Positions 9,351 to 18,393 of a stretch of DNA of 64,000 bases are shown here, one piece after another. Numbering within the stretch: position 1 is the stretch's first letter; every line of letters starts with the position of its first letter. Below the pieces are notes generated by a model. The model did not search any database. It saw only the letters and a program-made list of their open reading frames with translations, and was not told the origin of the DNA. Made by a program: the position numbers and the translations under genes. Location of the stretch: assembly GCF_015666175.1 (NCBI RefSeq), contig NZ_JADPIE010000003.1, positions 248,001 through 312,000 of the forward strand, read 5' to 3'. Origin of the DNA: Halonatronomonas betaini. Lineage in GTDB: Bacteria > Bacillota > Halanaerobiia > Halanaerobiales > Halarsenatibacteraceae.

Positions 9351-9836
9351 CTAAAATTCCTGCATAAACTTCCCTCTTTTTTGGAATCCAGGAAAATCTA
9401 GCTGTCTGTAAGCTTCATATAATACAATTGCAACTGAATTAGCCAGATTTAATGATCTGGCATAATCCCTCATTGGAATTCTTAAAGATGATGGCAGATT
9501 TTCTTTAATAAAATCCTCTGGCAGACCGGCTGTCTCCTTGCCAAAGATCAAAAACTCATCTCCAGAAAACCTTTCTTCAGTATATGACTTGGCTGCTTTT
9601 GTTGAAAATAAAAATAATTTGTCATCCCTATGCTTACTGAGAAAATCCTCAAAGGATTCATGGACTCTAATATCCAATTCATCCCAATAATCCAGGCCTG
9701 CCCTCTTTAAATATTTATCATCTATAGAAAATCCTAAAGGTTTAACCAAATGCAAAGTAGAACCGGTAACTGCGCAAGTTCTTGCAATGTTACCGGTATT
9801 TTGAGGTATTCGTGGTTCAACTAATACTACATTCAA
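9351..9836 (-). CDS. trmL: tRNA (cytidine/uridine-34-2'-O)-methyltransferase TrmL
   Basis: 161 residues, the usual length for this SPOUT-fold methyltransferase, which methylates the 2'-O of the wobble base in leucine tRNAs. Recognisable parts are the N-terminal VEPRIPQNTGNIARTC, the SAM-knot region IFGKETAGLP, and RIPMRDYARSLNLANSV. The start is a TTG 9 bases after GGAG; no in-frame ATG fits. Confidence 0.92.
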   Translation of the reverse strand: MNVVLVEPRIPQNTGNIARTCAVTGSTLHLVKPLGFSIDDKYLKRAGLDYWDELDIRVHESFEDFLSKHRDDKLFLFSTKAAKSYTEERFSGDEFLIFGKETAGLPEDFIKENLPSSLRIPMRDYARSLNLANSVAIVLYEAYRQLDFPGFQKRGKFMQEF

Positions 9837-9862
9837 TTTTTATCACTCCATCTTGATTTTCG

Positions 9863-11926
9863 TTAATAAGCTTCTTCAATTGTCACATCATCATAGAAAT
9901 GTGTAAATATTGCTCTATGATTATAACCCTCTGTCGCCATCCCTGCACTGGCAGTCTGATCAAAGCCAACTCCATGACCCCAGCCGGCACCAAAGAGTAC
10001 TGCTCTCTCTAAATAGCCATCACTATCAAATGATTTATTTATAATAAAATTATTGCTTCTGAGTCCACCTAATCTGCTCCTGATTGTGTCCCCACTAAAG
10101 CTAACTCTATCATTTTCACCAATTATATCCAGACTTCTTATATAACCTGAAGGTGTTCTTTCAGTTATTTCAATATCTTTAATTTTCCCGAGATCATAAT
10201 TATCTATAAGATCTGATAACTGCAATTCCCAGGTCCAGCGATAAGCATTTCTGCTGGCAAATGGCGATCTTCCAGAATAACTCTCAGGACTGGTCATTAA
10301 AAAATCTCTTAATTCTGCAGGCAATAATGGAAATTCATATTCATTATTAGAAACAGTACTTACTCCCTGCAAATACTCTCTTTCTCCACCCCAGACGTTT
10401 CCGCTGGCTTCAGTATGGCCTCCACTATTTGCACTAAAAACAGCATCTATTACCTGACCATTATGTTTTCCAACCTCACCAGTTGTAGCCAGAACAGCTT
10501 GAGTAGTTCTATCATTTTCACTATTTATACCTCTATAAACAGCACAATGAACTGTTGCACACAGATCATAACCATCTGCAGCATGCTTTCTTCCAATCTG
10601 GAACATAGCATAACTTCTAGCAGCAACAGCCTGAGCTCTCAAGGCTTCCTGAGGCCAACTAGCTGGCATTTCTGCAGGCACAACAGATATAAGATATTCC
10701 TCTAAATTCACTCGATTAATTACATTAAAATTATGGGGACTTGTTTTGCTTATCTTCATTTCCCCACGATATTGTCTATCTTCCTGATTGGCCCAAAAGT
10801 ATCCACTACCATACTGAACCTCATATAAAAGAATACTTCCATTCTCATTTTCAGGCTTAATAATTAAATCTCCATCAAATTGAAATTCTTTGACAAGAAA
10901 ACCTCTTCTCTTAATAGATATCCTATTAGTACGCTGTTCAATAGACCATTCCCTGTATGCATCGCCACCATCTAAAATAACATTCCCTTCACCATCAACT
11001 ATTTTAAAGTCTGAATCGACTTGAAACCTTAAATTATTGACATCATTAATCAAACCAATATCTACATCAGGAGTTGATTCCCTAACCTCAATTGGTCTAA
11101 CATCTCTCCAGGAAGGCTCAGGAATTTCTCTATCTGGGTCCGGTCTTAATTCAGGATATTTTTCTCTCAATGTATCAGCCCGTTGCCTGGCATAGCTTTC
11201 TTCGACTCCAACTCGAATACTTCTCTGCCAGTATTGAAATGCCTGATAATGATCTCCCATTTCTTCATACCCTCTTGCAATAGTAGGTAAAAGATAAGTT
11301 AAAGAAGTATCTCTTGTAAATGCCTCTTCATAATTTCTAGCCGCTTGAACAATATCACCTGTGCTCTCTGCTATTTCTCCAATCCCAATGTAATATTTAA
11401 TATAACTTGAATCAAAATATATGCCCTTTTGAAATCTATCAATAGCGTTTGTATAATCACCTGTTTTCATAGAATTTAATCCTGAAAAATAGTATAAGTG
11501 ATTTATATAATTCTCATTACCATTAAATCTATTCTCATATTCATCAAATATTTCAATAAATTTCTCTTCAGCATCATCATACCAGCCAGCATTAAATAAA
11601 GCTATTGCGTTTTCTAAAATAGCTTTATATCCATCTTTAAAGGACTCAGCTTCTTGAAAATTATTTAAGGCAGCTTCCTGCTCTCCTTTTTCAAGATAAA
11701 TTATTGCTAAATTCCTATAAATATCATATTCACTTATTTCTTTATTTAATTCATTATCTGAATTACTTTCAATTTCATCTAGTAATTCTTCTAGCCTCTC
11801 GATTGCTTCCTCATATTGCCCATTATAATAATATTCTTTAACATTATCTAAGGCATACCCTGAAAGACTAAATGTTAAAGTTATTAAAATTATTGTAATA
11901 ACTGCTACTACTATCTTCTTAAACAC
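9863..11926 (-). CDS. secreted TPR - SpoIID/LytB domain protein
   Basis: 687 residues starting at a GTG 9 bases after GGAGG. An N-terminal signal sequence is followed by TPR-like repeats to about residue 260, a middle beta-rich region, and a C-terminal SpoIID/LytB domain (PAEMPASWPQEALRAQ, ARSYAM, NSGGHTEA, YLQGV, GWGHGVGFDQ). SpoIID domains are lytic transglycosylases acting on glycan strands; the Glu in VPAEMP fits the catalytic acid. The protein is far larger than sporulation SpoIID, so it is more likely a LytB-type envelope protein. The TPRs may hold partner proteins. Confidence 0.88.
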   Translation of the reverse strand: MFKKIVVAVITIILITLTFSLSGYALDNVKEYYYNGQYEEAIERLEELLDEIESNSDNELNKEISEYDIYRNLAIIYLEKGEQEAALNNFQEAESFKDGYKAILENAIALFNAGWYDDAEEKFIEIFDEYENRFNGNENYINHLYYFSGLNSMKTGDYTNAIDRFQKGIYFDSSYIKYYIGIGEIAESTGDIVQAARNYEEAFTRDTSLTYLLPTIARGYEEMGDHYQAFQYWQRSIRVGVEESYARQRADTLREKYPELRPDPDREIPEPSWRDVRPIEVRESTPDVDIGLINDVNNLRFQVDSDFKIVDGEGNVILDGGDAYREWSIEQRTNRISIKRRGFLVKEFQFDGDLIIKPENENGSILLYEVQYGSGYFWANQEDRQYRGEMKISKTSPHNFNVINRVNLEEYLISVVPAEMPASWPQEALRAQAVAARSYAMFQIGRKHAADGYDLCATVHCAVYRGINSENDRTTQAVLATTGEVGKHNGQVIDAVFSANSGGHTEASGNVWGGEREYLQGVSTVSNNEYEFPLLPAELRDFLMTSPESYSGRSPFASRNAYRWTWELQLSDLIDNYDLGKIKDIEITERTPSGYIRSLDIIGENDRVSFSGDTIRSRLGGLRSNNFIINKSFDSDGYLERAVLFGAGWGHGVGFDQTASAGMATEGYNHRAIFTHFYDDVTIEEAY

Positions 11927-11949
11927 TAACTGAGTCCTCCTTTTATTGT

Positions 11950-13263
11950 CTATAACATTTCACTGGCTATTCTGGCTAATTCAGATCTTTCTCCCTTTTC
12001 AAGCATGATATGACCTGTAATATCTATCTCTCTTAACCTGTAAGCAAGATAAGTTAAACCATTATTCTGTTTATCCAGAAATGGATTATCAATCTGGAAT
12101 GGATCGCCAGTTAATATAATTTTAGAATTTTTACCCACTCTGGTTATAATAGTTTTAACTTCATGCTTGGATAGGTTTTGGGCCTCATCTATTATTATAA
12201 ACTGATCAGGTACAGATCGTCCTCTAATATATGTCAGCGGCTCAATTTGAATCCTATCTTTTTCAACTAATTTATTAAAAGTAATATCAGAACTCTTATT
12301 CTGTTTCAAAATATAATCTAAATTATCAAAGATTGGCTGCATCCATGGCTGAAGTTTATCTTCTTTTGTACCGGGTAAAAAACCAATATCCTTACCCATT
12401 GGTACAACCGGCCTTGCAACTAAAATTCTATTGTATTTTTCCTCTTTTAAAACTTTTTCTAACCCAGCAGCCAGTGCCAGTAAAGTTTTACCTGTTCCAG
12501 CTTTACCAGCTAAAGTTATCAGTTCAACCTCATCTCTTAGCAGAATTTCCATAGCCATAGTTTGTTCCCGGTTTAATGGTTTAATCCCTAATGCATTTCT
12601 CTTGTCATTTCTCAATTTAACCAGCTTATCATTTTCAATAATACCTAAAGCTGATTGTTTAGAGCCTTCACCTGGTGTATTTAAATTAATGAATTCATTA
12701 GGATAAAATTCAATTTCGCTATCTATATCTTCAATACTTAAATTACCGTTTTGATAAAATTGATCTATCTTATTGCCACTAATTTCACACTGAGTATAAC
12801 CAGTATATAAGTCTTCATCTGTTAATCTATCTGCCTTATGCATTTCAGCTTTTAAACCGAAAGCATCAGCTATTAATCTTAAATTTATATCATTAGAAAC
12901 CAGGATAACTTCCTTATCACTATTTTTTTTCAAATGTATGGCAGCATTAATTATTCTATTATCCATTTTATCTAAACTAATATTTTGAGGCAGTTCTCTT
13001 TTGTGGCCATTTATTACAACCCTTAAAACTCCGCCACCTTCAAGCTTTACACCTTCATCAAGTCGTCCCTTCTCTCTTAAATCTTCTAACAATCTTGAAG
13101 TTTCTCTGGCATTATATCCTAAATCAGATGACTTATTCTTTTGATCATCTATCTCCTCTAAAACAGCCATTGGAATAATTACATCATTATCCTCAAAAGA
13201 AAATATAGATCTTGGATTCATTAACAATACATTGGTATCAAGAACAAATATTTTTTTTGCCAT
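11950..13263 (-). CDS. PIN domain - PhoH ATPase (YlaK type)
   Basis: 437 residues from the ATG that follows GGAAG. The N-terminal PIN nuclease domain begins FVLDTNVLL with further acidic residues (EEIDDQK, DNRI, VSNDINLR). The C-terminal PhoH P-loop ATPase has LAGKAGTGKTLLAL, VARPVVPMG and IIDEAQNLS. PIN-PhoH proteins are thought to be RNA helicase/nucleases. The start lies two bases past the stop of the PPC-domain gene, so the pair is probably translated together. Confidence 0.93.
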   Translation of the reverse strand: MAKKIFVLDTNVLLMNPRSIFSFEDNDVIIPMAVLEEIDDQKNKSSDLGYNARETSRLLEDLREKGRLDEGVKLEGGGVLRVVINGHKRELPQNISLDKMDNRIINAAIHLKKNSDKEVILVSNDINLRLIADAFGLKAEMHKADRLTDEDLYTGYTQCEISGNKIDQFYQNGNLSIEDIDSEIEFYPNEFINLNTPGEGSKQSALGIIENDKLVKLRNDKRNALGIKPLNREQTMAMEILLRDEVELITLAGKAGTGKTLLALAAGLEKVLKEEKYNRILVARPVVPMGKDIGFLPGTKEDKLQPWMQPIFDNLDYILKQNKSSDITFNKLVEKDRIQIEPLTYIRGRSVPDQFIIIDEAQNLSKHEVKTIITRVGKNSKIILTGDPFQIDNPFLDKQNNGLTYLAYRLREIDITGHIMLEKGERSELARIASEML

Positions 13264-13265
13264 CG

Positions 13266-13718
13266 CTACACTTCCCATAAAGAAAGGCCACTTTCAGGCT
13301 CCTCAACTCTTACCTGTGGTTCACCAATAAATTCTTGAATAATAGTCTCTGCTACATATATCTCCGAGCCCTCAGCAAGATGACCTCCATAAGACCTGCC
13401 TTCTGAATCAGTTATAATTATATGAGCATGGATAAAGGGCTCACCATCAAGCATAGAAATATTCCCCTGACAGTGAGCTATCTCAACCCCTGCATCAAAT
13501 TCATGGTAATAATAGTTTCTATCATTTTGATTAAAATATCCTATTTTTGCATTTCTAAGCGCTCCTAAAACCTTTACCTGTCCTGAGCGAATCCCGGCTT
13601 CTTTAATCAGGTCAGTTAGACTATTTAATAAATCTTCTCCTCTTGGTAAGCGTCCCTTTAAAACCTGACCTGGCTCATAATTATTAAAACCTTGAAATCT
13701 ATCGTCCTTTAGTTTCAT
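13266..13718 (-). CDS. PPC/DUF296 domain protein
   Basis: 150 residues, a single PPC (DUF296) domain as in small trimeric bacterial and plant AT-hook partners. Typical marks: GQVKVLGALRNAKIGYF, GNISMLDGEPFIHAHI, GGHLAEG. The histidines of HAHIII and GGH could bind a metal. Start ATG after GGGGGAATAGTA; the site overlaps the TAG stop of the TPR gene. Function unknown; placement directly ahead of the PIN-PhoH gene hints at a shared role with nucleic acid, which is inference. Confidence 0.85.
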   Translation of the reverse strand: MKLKDDRFQGFNNYEPGQVLKGRLPRGEDLLNSLTDLIKEAGIRSGQVKVLGALRNAKIGYFNQNDRNYYYHEFDAGVEIAHCQGNISMLDGEPFIHAHIIITDSEGRSYGGHLAEGSEIYVAETIIQEFIGEPQVRVEEPESGLSLWEV

Positions 13719-13720
13719 TA

Positions 13721-14440
13721 CTATTCCCCCTGGATTCTATTAAGATTATTTTCAGCTCTCGTAAAATCTGGATCAATTTCCAGTGCAGCTTCAAATGCTT
13801 CAACAGCTTCAGCTTCTGCACCTGTATTTAGTAAAGCCAGTCCATAATTATTATAAATATAGGCTTCACCTGGTTCTAATGCAACTGCCTCTCCCAGATA
13901 CTCTACAGCTTCTTCATATCTCCCATCTTCTAATAAGAGCAAACCTAAATTATTATAGAGATATGGATTATCACCATACTCAATTCCTTCAAGATAAGCA
14001 GCCTCTGATGATTCAAGCTCTCCCTTGCTAGAATAAATTAACCCTAATAAATTATGATACTGAGTATCTAAAATATCACCATCAAAATCAGTTAAAATTT
14101 CATAAGCTGTTTCATAAGCTTCTGACCTGTATAATGCCCTTGTATAATTAACAACTGTCCTGTAATCATCAGGTCTCAATTCATATGCATTCTCAAAATA
14201 AGGTATGGCAGTTTCTGGTTGACCAATATTATTATAACTAAGCCCTGCAAAATAATATGCCTGCCAGCTTTCTTCTCCCTCATCAATTAAATCACTAAAA
14301 ACAGAGGCAGCATTTTCATATTCAGCATTATTAAAATACTCCATTGCCTGGTTTAAAGATGCACCTTCAATTTGTGAACTCATGCCTACCATTAAAACAA
14401 CTGCAAGAGCAAAGACAATAATTAAATTTCTTTTTTTCAT
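13721..14440 (-). CDS. secreted or membrane-anchored TPR protein
   Basis: 239 residues starting at the ATG after AAAGGAGGG; the longer frame would begin within the endonuclease III gene. An N-terminal hydrophobic segment following KKR is a signal peptide or anchor. The rest is TPR repeats (for example YYFAGLSYNNIGQPETAI, YNNLGLLLLEDGRYEEA, YNNYGLALLNTGAEAEA). It lacks any catalytic domain. Its repeat family resembles that at the N-terminus of the TPR-SpoIID protein nearby. It is probably a scaffold. Confidence 0.88.
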   Translation of the reverse strand: MKKRNLIIVFALAVVLMVGMSSQIEGASLNQAMEYFNNAEYENAASVFSDLIDEGEESWQAYYFAGLSYNNIGQPETAIPYFENAYELRPDDYRTVVNYTRALYRSEAYETAYEILTDFDGDILDTQYHNLLGLIYSSKGELESSEAAYLEGIEYGDNPYLYNNLGLLLLEDGRYEEAVEYLGEAVALEPGEAYIYNNYGLALLNTGAEAEAVEAFEAALEIDPDFTRAENNLNRIQGE

Positions 14441-14445
14441 TTTAA

Positions 14446-15090
14446 TTACCCTCCTTTCTTTTGATAGTAATTGCAATAATTTTTTAACCGACATATCTCA
14501 CATTTAGGACTTCTAGCCTTACAAACTTCTCTACCATGAAATATTAGCCAGTGATGCATGTCAGCCCACAATTCTTCAGGAATAAGATCTTTTAACTGTT
14601 CTTCAACCTCTTCCACTCTGTCACTACTTGCTAGACCTAACCTATTAGAAACTCTAAAAACATGAGTATCAACAGGAAAAGCCGGAGTTGAAAAAGCACC
14701 AACTAAAACAACACTTGCTGTTTTTCTGCCAACACCAGGTAATTTCAATAAATCCGAGAAATTTCTTGGCACCTGACCATCAAAATCAGCTAAAATAATT
14801 CTGCTGCTTTCCACAATAAACTTACTCTTATTTCTATAAAGACCAATAGATTTAATTTTATCTGCTAATTCATTTGGACTTAATCTTGCAAAATCATCTG
14901 GGCTATCATATTCTTTAAAAAGCTCTTCAGTTACTTTATTAACCTGTACATCTGTCGTCTGAGCAGATAAGATAGTTGCCACTAACAATTCAAATGGCGA
15001 GTCATGATTTAATTCTGTTTCTGGCGCAGGGTATTTATCACCTAAAATATCAATTACAAAATTTAATTTCTCATCTAAATTTTTTTCCAT
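14446..15090 (-). CDS. nth: endonuclease III
   Basis: 214 residues. It is a DNA glycosylase/AP lyase for oxidised pyrimidines. The helix-hairpin-helix LPGVGRKTA carries the catalytic Lys; the catalytic Asp is in FPVDTHV. The 4Fe-4S cluster ligands are spaced C-x6-C-x2-C-x5-C near the C-terminus (CKARSPKCEICRLKNYC). I chose the second ATG, 8 bases from AGAGG, over one three codons earlier. It lies five bases upstream of the TPR gene on the same strand. Confidence 0.96.
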   Translation of the reverse strand: MEKNLDEKLNFVIDILGDKYPAPETELNHDSPFELLVATILSAQTTDVQVNKVTEELFKEYDSPDDFARLSPNELADKIKSIGLYRNKSKFIVESSRIILADFDGQVPRNFSDLLKLPGVGRKTASVVLVGAFSTPAFPVDTHVFRVSNRLGLASSDRVEEVEEQLKDLIPEELWADMHHWLIFHGREVCKARSPKCEICRLKNYCNYYQKKGG

Positions 15091-15191
15091 TACATACACC
15101 TCTTCTAAACCATTATACTACTTTATACTGGAATTTTAAATGAAACCATGTTAATATATTTTTAATACACAATTAACAGGAGGTTTTAATA

Positions 15192-15764
15192 TTGTATAAG
15201 TTCGGATTTGATATTGATGGAGTTTTAACTAATGAAGGCGATAATGATAATAATATCTGGCATAAAACTTTTATAGATCATTTTGGTGATAAAGTAAAAA
15301 AGGTTTCTGATAGTTATGATTTCAGAGAAGCTTATAACCTTCCAGATTCTGATATAATCGATTTCCTCAATGAAAATAAAGAAAAAATATTTTCCTCAGT
15401 ACCACCTTATCAGGAAGCTATTGAGTTTTTGAATAGACTTAAAGAGCAGGGCCATAAAATAATCTTAATAACTGCCCGCCACGAAGAATTTAGAGATGTT
15501 ACAGAAAAATGGCTGAGTAGAAATAACTTTTCTTATGATAAATTATATCATGATGAAAATAAAGCTCCTCTAGCTCTAAATGAAAATTTGGAAATATTTG
15601 TTGACGATCATCGAGACAATGTTAGAGATATTAAATCAGTCGGTATCCCAGCCCTTTTATTTACAAGAAGCCATAATTTAAATGCAAGCGAAGATGAATA
15701 TACGGCTAGAGTTAGTAACTGGCAGGAAATCAAAGACTATATCAAAAACTATTATCTTCGATAA
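15192..15764 (+). CDS. HAD-family 5'-nucleotidase-like protein
   Basis: 190 residues, one of few plus-strand genes. It starts with TTG 8 bases after AGGAGG. The HAD motif I is FDIDGVL (D7, D9), motif II ITARH, and the acidic motif IV FVDDHRDN. The overall pattern matches the cytosolic 5'(3')-deoxyribonucleotidase-like (NT5C/YqfW) group, so nucleotide or sugar-phosphate dephosphorylation is likely. Its 3' end overlaps the convergent uridine kinase gene by 13 bases. Confidence 0.8.
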   Translation: MYKFGFDIDGVLTNEGDNDNNIWHKTFIDHFGDKVKKVSDSYDFREAYNLPDSDIIDFLNENKEKIFSSVPPYQEAIEFLNRLKEQGHKIILITARHEEFRDVTEKWLSRNNFSYDKLYHDENKAPLALNENLEIFVDDHRDNVRDIKSVGIPALLFTRSHNLNASEDEYTARVSNWQEIKDYIKNYYLR

Positions 15765-17401
15765 GAATTTCCACCAATAAATTCTCTTAAAACAGAAATC
15801 GGCGGTATAGTTAATTCTGGCATTGGAACTATTGGTTCTACCAATTCTTTTAAACGAACAGCTTCGTAATATGCCGGGCTTGATTTATCAATTCTATCTA
15901 GTAAAGGTATTAGATGCTTTTTTAGAACAGCCAGTTCATAAATTAATGCTGAATTAAATATTACATCAGCATTTTCTTGATAGGGGAAGATATTTTTCTC
16001 TTCTCCTTTTCTTACTTTTGGCCACCAGTCAATTGTTGTCTCTGCATCATGTCCTCTATATTTATGGTCTCTAACTATTCTTCTGATAAACCTGGTATCA
16101 GATGTTGGTATTCGATTATGATAATCCATATTTAACTGGGTAAGTGCACTTACATAAATTTTATATTTATGATTTTTAGGAATAACCTCTGTTAACCTCT
16201 CATTTAATCCATGTATACCTTCAATCAAAATTGGTTGATCATCTTCAATCTGCAAGTAATTCCCATTATATTCTCTCTTGCCAGTTTCAAAATTATATTC
16301 AGGGAGTTCCACCCTTTCACCTTGCAATAATCTTAATAAATGGTCATTAAATAATTCTAAATCAATAGCTTCAAGTGCTTCAAAATCTAAGTTTCCATCT
16401 TTATCAAGTGGAGTCTCATCTCTATTAACAAAATAATCATCTATTGAAATGTTAACAGGCTTTAAACCATCTATCCTTAAATGAGTCGCCAGCCGGTGAG
16501 AGAATGTTGTTTTCCCAGACGACGATGGTCCAGCTATTAATATTACTCTCCTTGTATCTATCTCATCATATATATTATCAGCAATTTTAGTAATATTTTT
16601 TTCATGAATAGCTTCAGATATTCTAATTAATTCTTCACCATCATCTTCTCTAATTATATTATTTAAATCATTTACATATCCAACCCCAATTATTTCACCT
16701 AATCTCTCATAATCAATAAATATATTGGCTAATTTAGGCGAATCAACAAACTCAGGAACCTTACCTGAATCTATCTGCTGAGGGAATAATAGAACAAAAC
16801 CAGGTAATGAATAATGCAGATCAAATTTATCTAAGTATCTGGTGCTCGGAAGTAATTCATAATAAAAATAATCATAATAACCATCAAGATTATACACTTC
16901 AACCTTCTCACCATCAGGCTTTTCTGATAATATATCTATTTTATCCTGAAATCCCTGATCCTGATAAATCTCAATTAATTCATTTTTATCCATCAATTCT
17001 TTTTTTATCTCAATATCTTTTTCAACGTACTTACTCATTCTAATTTTTAGTTTTTTTAAATCATGTCTGGTTAAAGGCTTACCTTTAAAAATCTCACAAT
17101 AGATTCCATTACTCAAAGAATGTTCTATCTTTAATCTGGAATCAGGAAATAACTCATAAACTGCTTTTGCAAGCAATAAGAAGAGACTTCTTCGATATAT
17201 TCTATTACCTAATTCTTCCCCTCTACTAATACTTTTAATCTCTATATCATCTTCAGGTATAAAATTTAATCTTACCAGTTCATTTTCTACAACAGCTGCT
17301 ACAAATTTATTATTAGGAAGGTCTGTTTTTGAAAAAATTTCGCTTAGTTCCATACCCTTTGGAAAACTATATTTTTCTCCATCTATAACTAAATCCAGCA
17401 T
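15752..17401 (-). CDS. TGS domain - uridine kinase-like nucleoside kinase
   Basis: 549 residues, twice the length of a simple uridine kinase. The N-terminus (1-60) looks like a TGS ubiquitin-like domain, followed by a region like the threonyl-tRNA synthetase second additional domain (to about 200). The C-terminal half is a P-loop kinase of the Udk type: AGPSSSGKTT at 290-299, then ISIDDYFVNRDETP and IEGIHGLN. It probably phosphorylates uridine or a related nucleoside. This long architecture is common in clostridia. Start ATG after GGGGG. Confidence 0.88.
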   Translation of the reverse strand: MLDLVIDGEKYSFPKGMELSEIFSKTDLPNNKFVAAVVENELVRLNFIPEDDIEIKSISRGEELGNRIYRRSLFLLLAKAVYELFPDSRLKIEHSLSNGIYCEIFKGKPLTRHDLKKLKIRMSKYVEKDIEIKKELMDKNELIEIYQDQGFQDKIDILSEKPDGEKVEVYNLDGYYDYFYYELLPSTRYLDKFDLHYSLPGFVLLFPQQIDSGKVPEFVDSPKLANIFIDYERLGEIIGVGYVNDLNNIIREDDGEELIRISEAIHEKNITKIADNIYDEIDTRRVILIAGPSSSGKTTFSHRLATHLRIDGLKPVNISIDDYFVNRDETPLDKDGNLDFEALEAIDLELFNDHLLRLLQGERVELPEYNFETGKREYNGNYLQIEDDQPILIEGIHGLNERLTEVIPKNHKYKIYVSALTQLNMDYHNRIPTSDTRFIRRIVRDHKYRGHDAETTIDWWPKVRKGEEKNIFPYQENADVIFNSALIYELAVLKKHLIPLLDRIDKSSPAYYEAVRLKELVEPIVPMPELTIPPISVLREFIGGNSYRR

Positions 17402-17423
17402 ATAATTAAAGCCCCCTTGGTAA

Positions 17424-18380
17424 CTAATTCATTTTATTATATAGACTCAAATAATGTTCAATTATTGGAGAATTTGATACTTCAAGTTTATCAACAATAT
17501 TATTATATTGCCTATTTTTAATATTCGACAAATTAATTAATAAATTCCTAACTAAAACTCTATTTCCACGCCAGCTAAATGCATAGTCATTATATATCTT
17601 CTTTTTTTCAAGATATGAATTAATAACCCATTCAGGATCTATTTCTTTAATGCCAGTCCATTCTTTAGCTGTTTCATTTCTTATATTTTTAGCAGTTTTA
17701 GTGTTATTATAAGGGCAAACCTGCTGACAGATATCACAGCCCCAAAAATTATTGCTAATTAATTTATCCTGTGAGCGGCCTAAGACACCTTTTTTCTGAG
17801 TAAGATAACTTATACATTTTTCCTTATATAACTTAGGAATTCCATCTTCTAAATATAATGCTTTACCTGGGCAATGCTTCTGACAGAGTTTACAGCTATC
17901 GCAACATATTTTATCACTATTTAAATGATTAATTTCAATCTTAATATTTACAGCCATTAAACCAATAAAAGAGTAAGTGCCTATCTCAGGATTAATTAAA
18001 AGTGTATTATAACCTATTTCCCCAAGTCCAGCTTCATAGGCTAGCTTTTTCTCAGGTAAAAAATGGTTATCAACACCAATCCACAACAATTTTGATTCAA
18101 TATTATTAACTAAAGCATTAGCCAATAAATTAATTTTATCTTTTAATATATTATGATAGTCTATTCCCCTTGCATATTTAGAAAGCTTTAACTTATATCC
18201 TAAATCACCAAACACTGGAGGTAATAGTTCCGGATAAGGTTGTAAAAATACCAAAAGAGAGCCGGCATCTTTTAATTGCCGGCTATAATCTCTTTTGTAT
18301 TTTATCAGCAAATTCTCTGGAAGTATTCCAACCTTTAACCCTGCTGATTTTACCTTTTCTAGCCAATTATTTATTCTCAT
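17424..18380 (-). CDS. queG: epoxyqueuosine reductase
   Basis: 318 residues. QueG is the cobalamin-dependent 4Fe-4S enzyme for the last step of queuosine formation in tRNA. Visible are the N-terminal DUF1730 region with YARGIDYH, the conserved VDNHFLPEKKLAYEAGLGEIGYN... segment and two 4Fe-4S motifs, CDSCKLCQKHCP and CDICQQVCPYN. AGG precedes the ATG by about 9 bases. It is slightly shorter than some QueG proteins, lacking the C-terminal HEAT extension. No other queuosine gene is in the window. Confidence 0.93.
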   Translation of the reverse strand: MRINNWLEKVKSAGLKVGILPENLLIKYKRDYSRQLKDAGSLLVFLQPYPELLPPVFGDLGYKLKLSKYARGIDYHNILKDKINLLANALVNNIESKLLWIGVDNHFLPEKKLAYEAGLGEIGYNTLLINPEIGTYSFIGLMAVNIKIEINHLNSDKICCDSCKLCQKHCPGKALYLEDGIPKLYKEKCISYLTQKKGVLGRSQDKLISNNFWGCDICQQVCPYNNTKTAKNIRNETAKEWTGIKEIDPEWVINSYLEKKKIYNDYAFSWRGNRVLVRNLLINLSNIKNRQYNNIVDKLEVSNSPIIEHYLSLYNKMN

Positions 18381-18393
18381 TTAAATCAACCTA

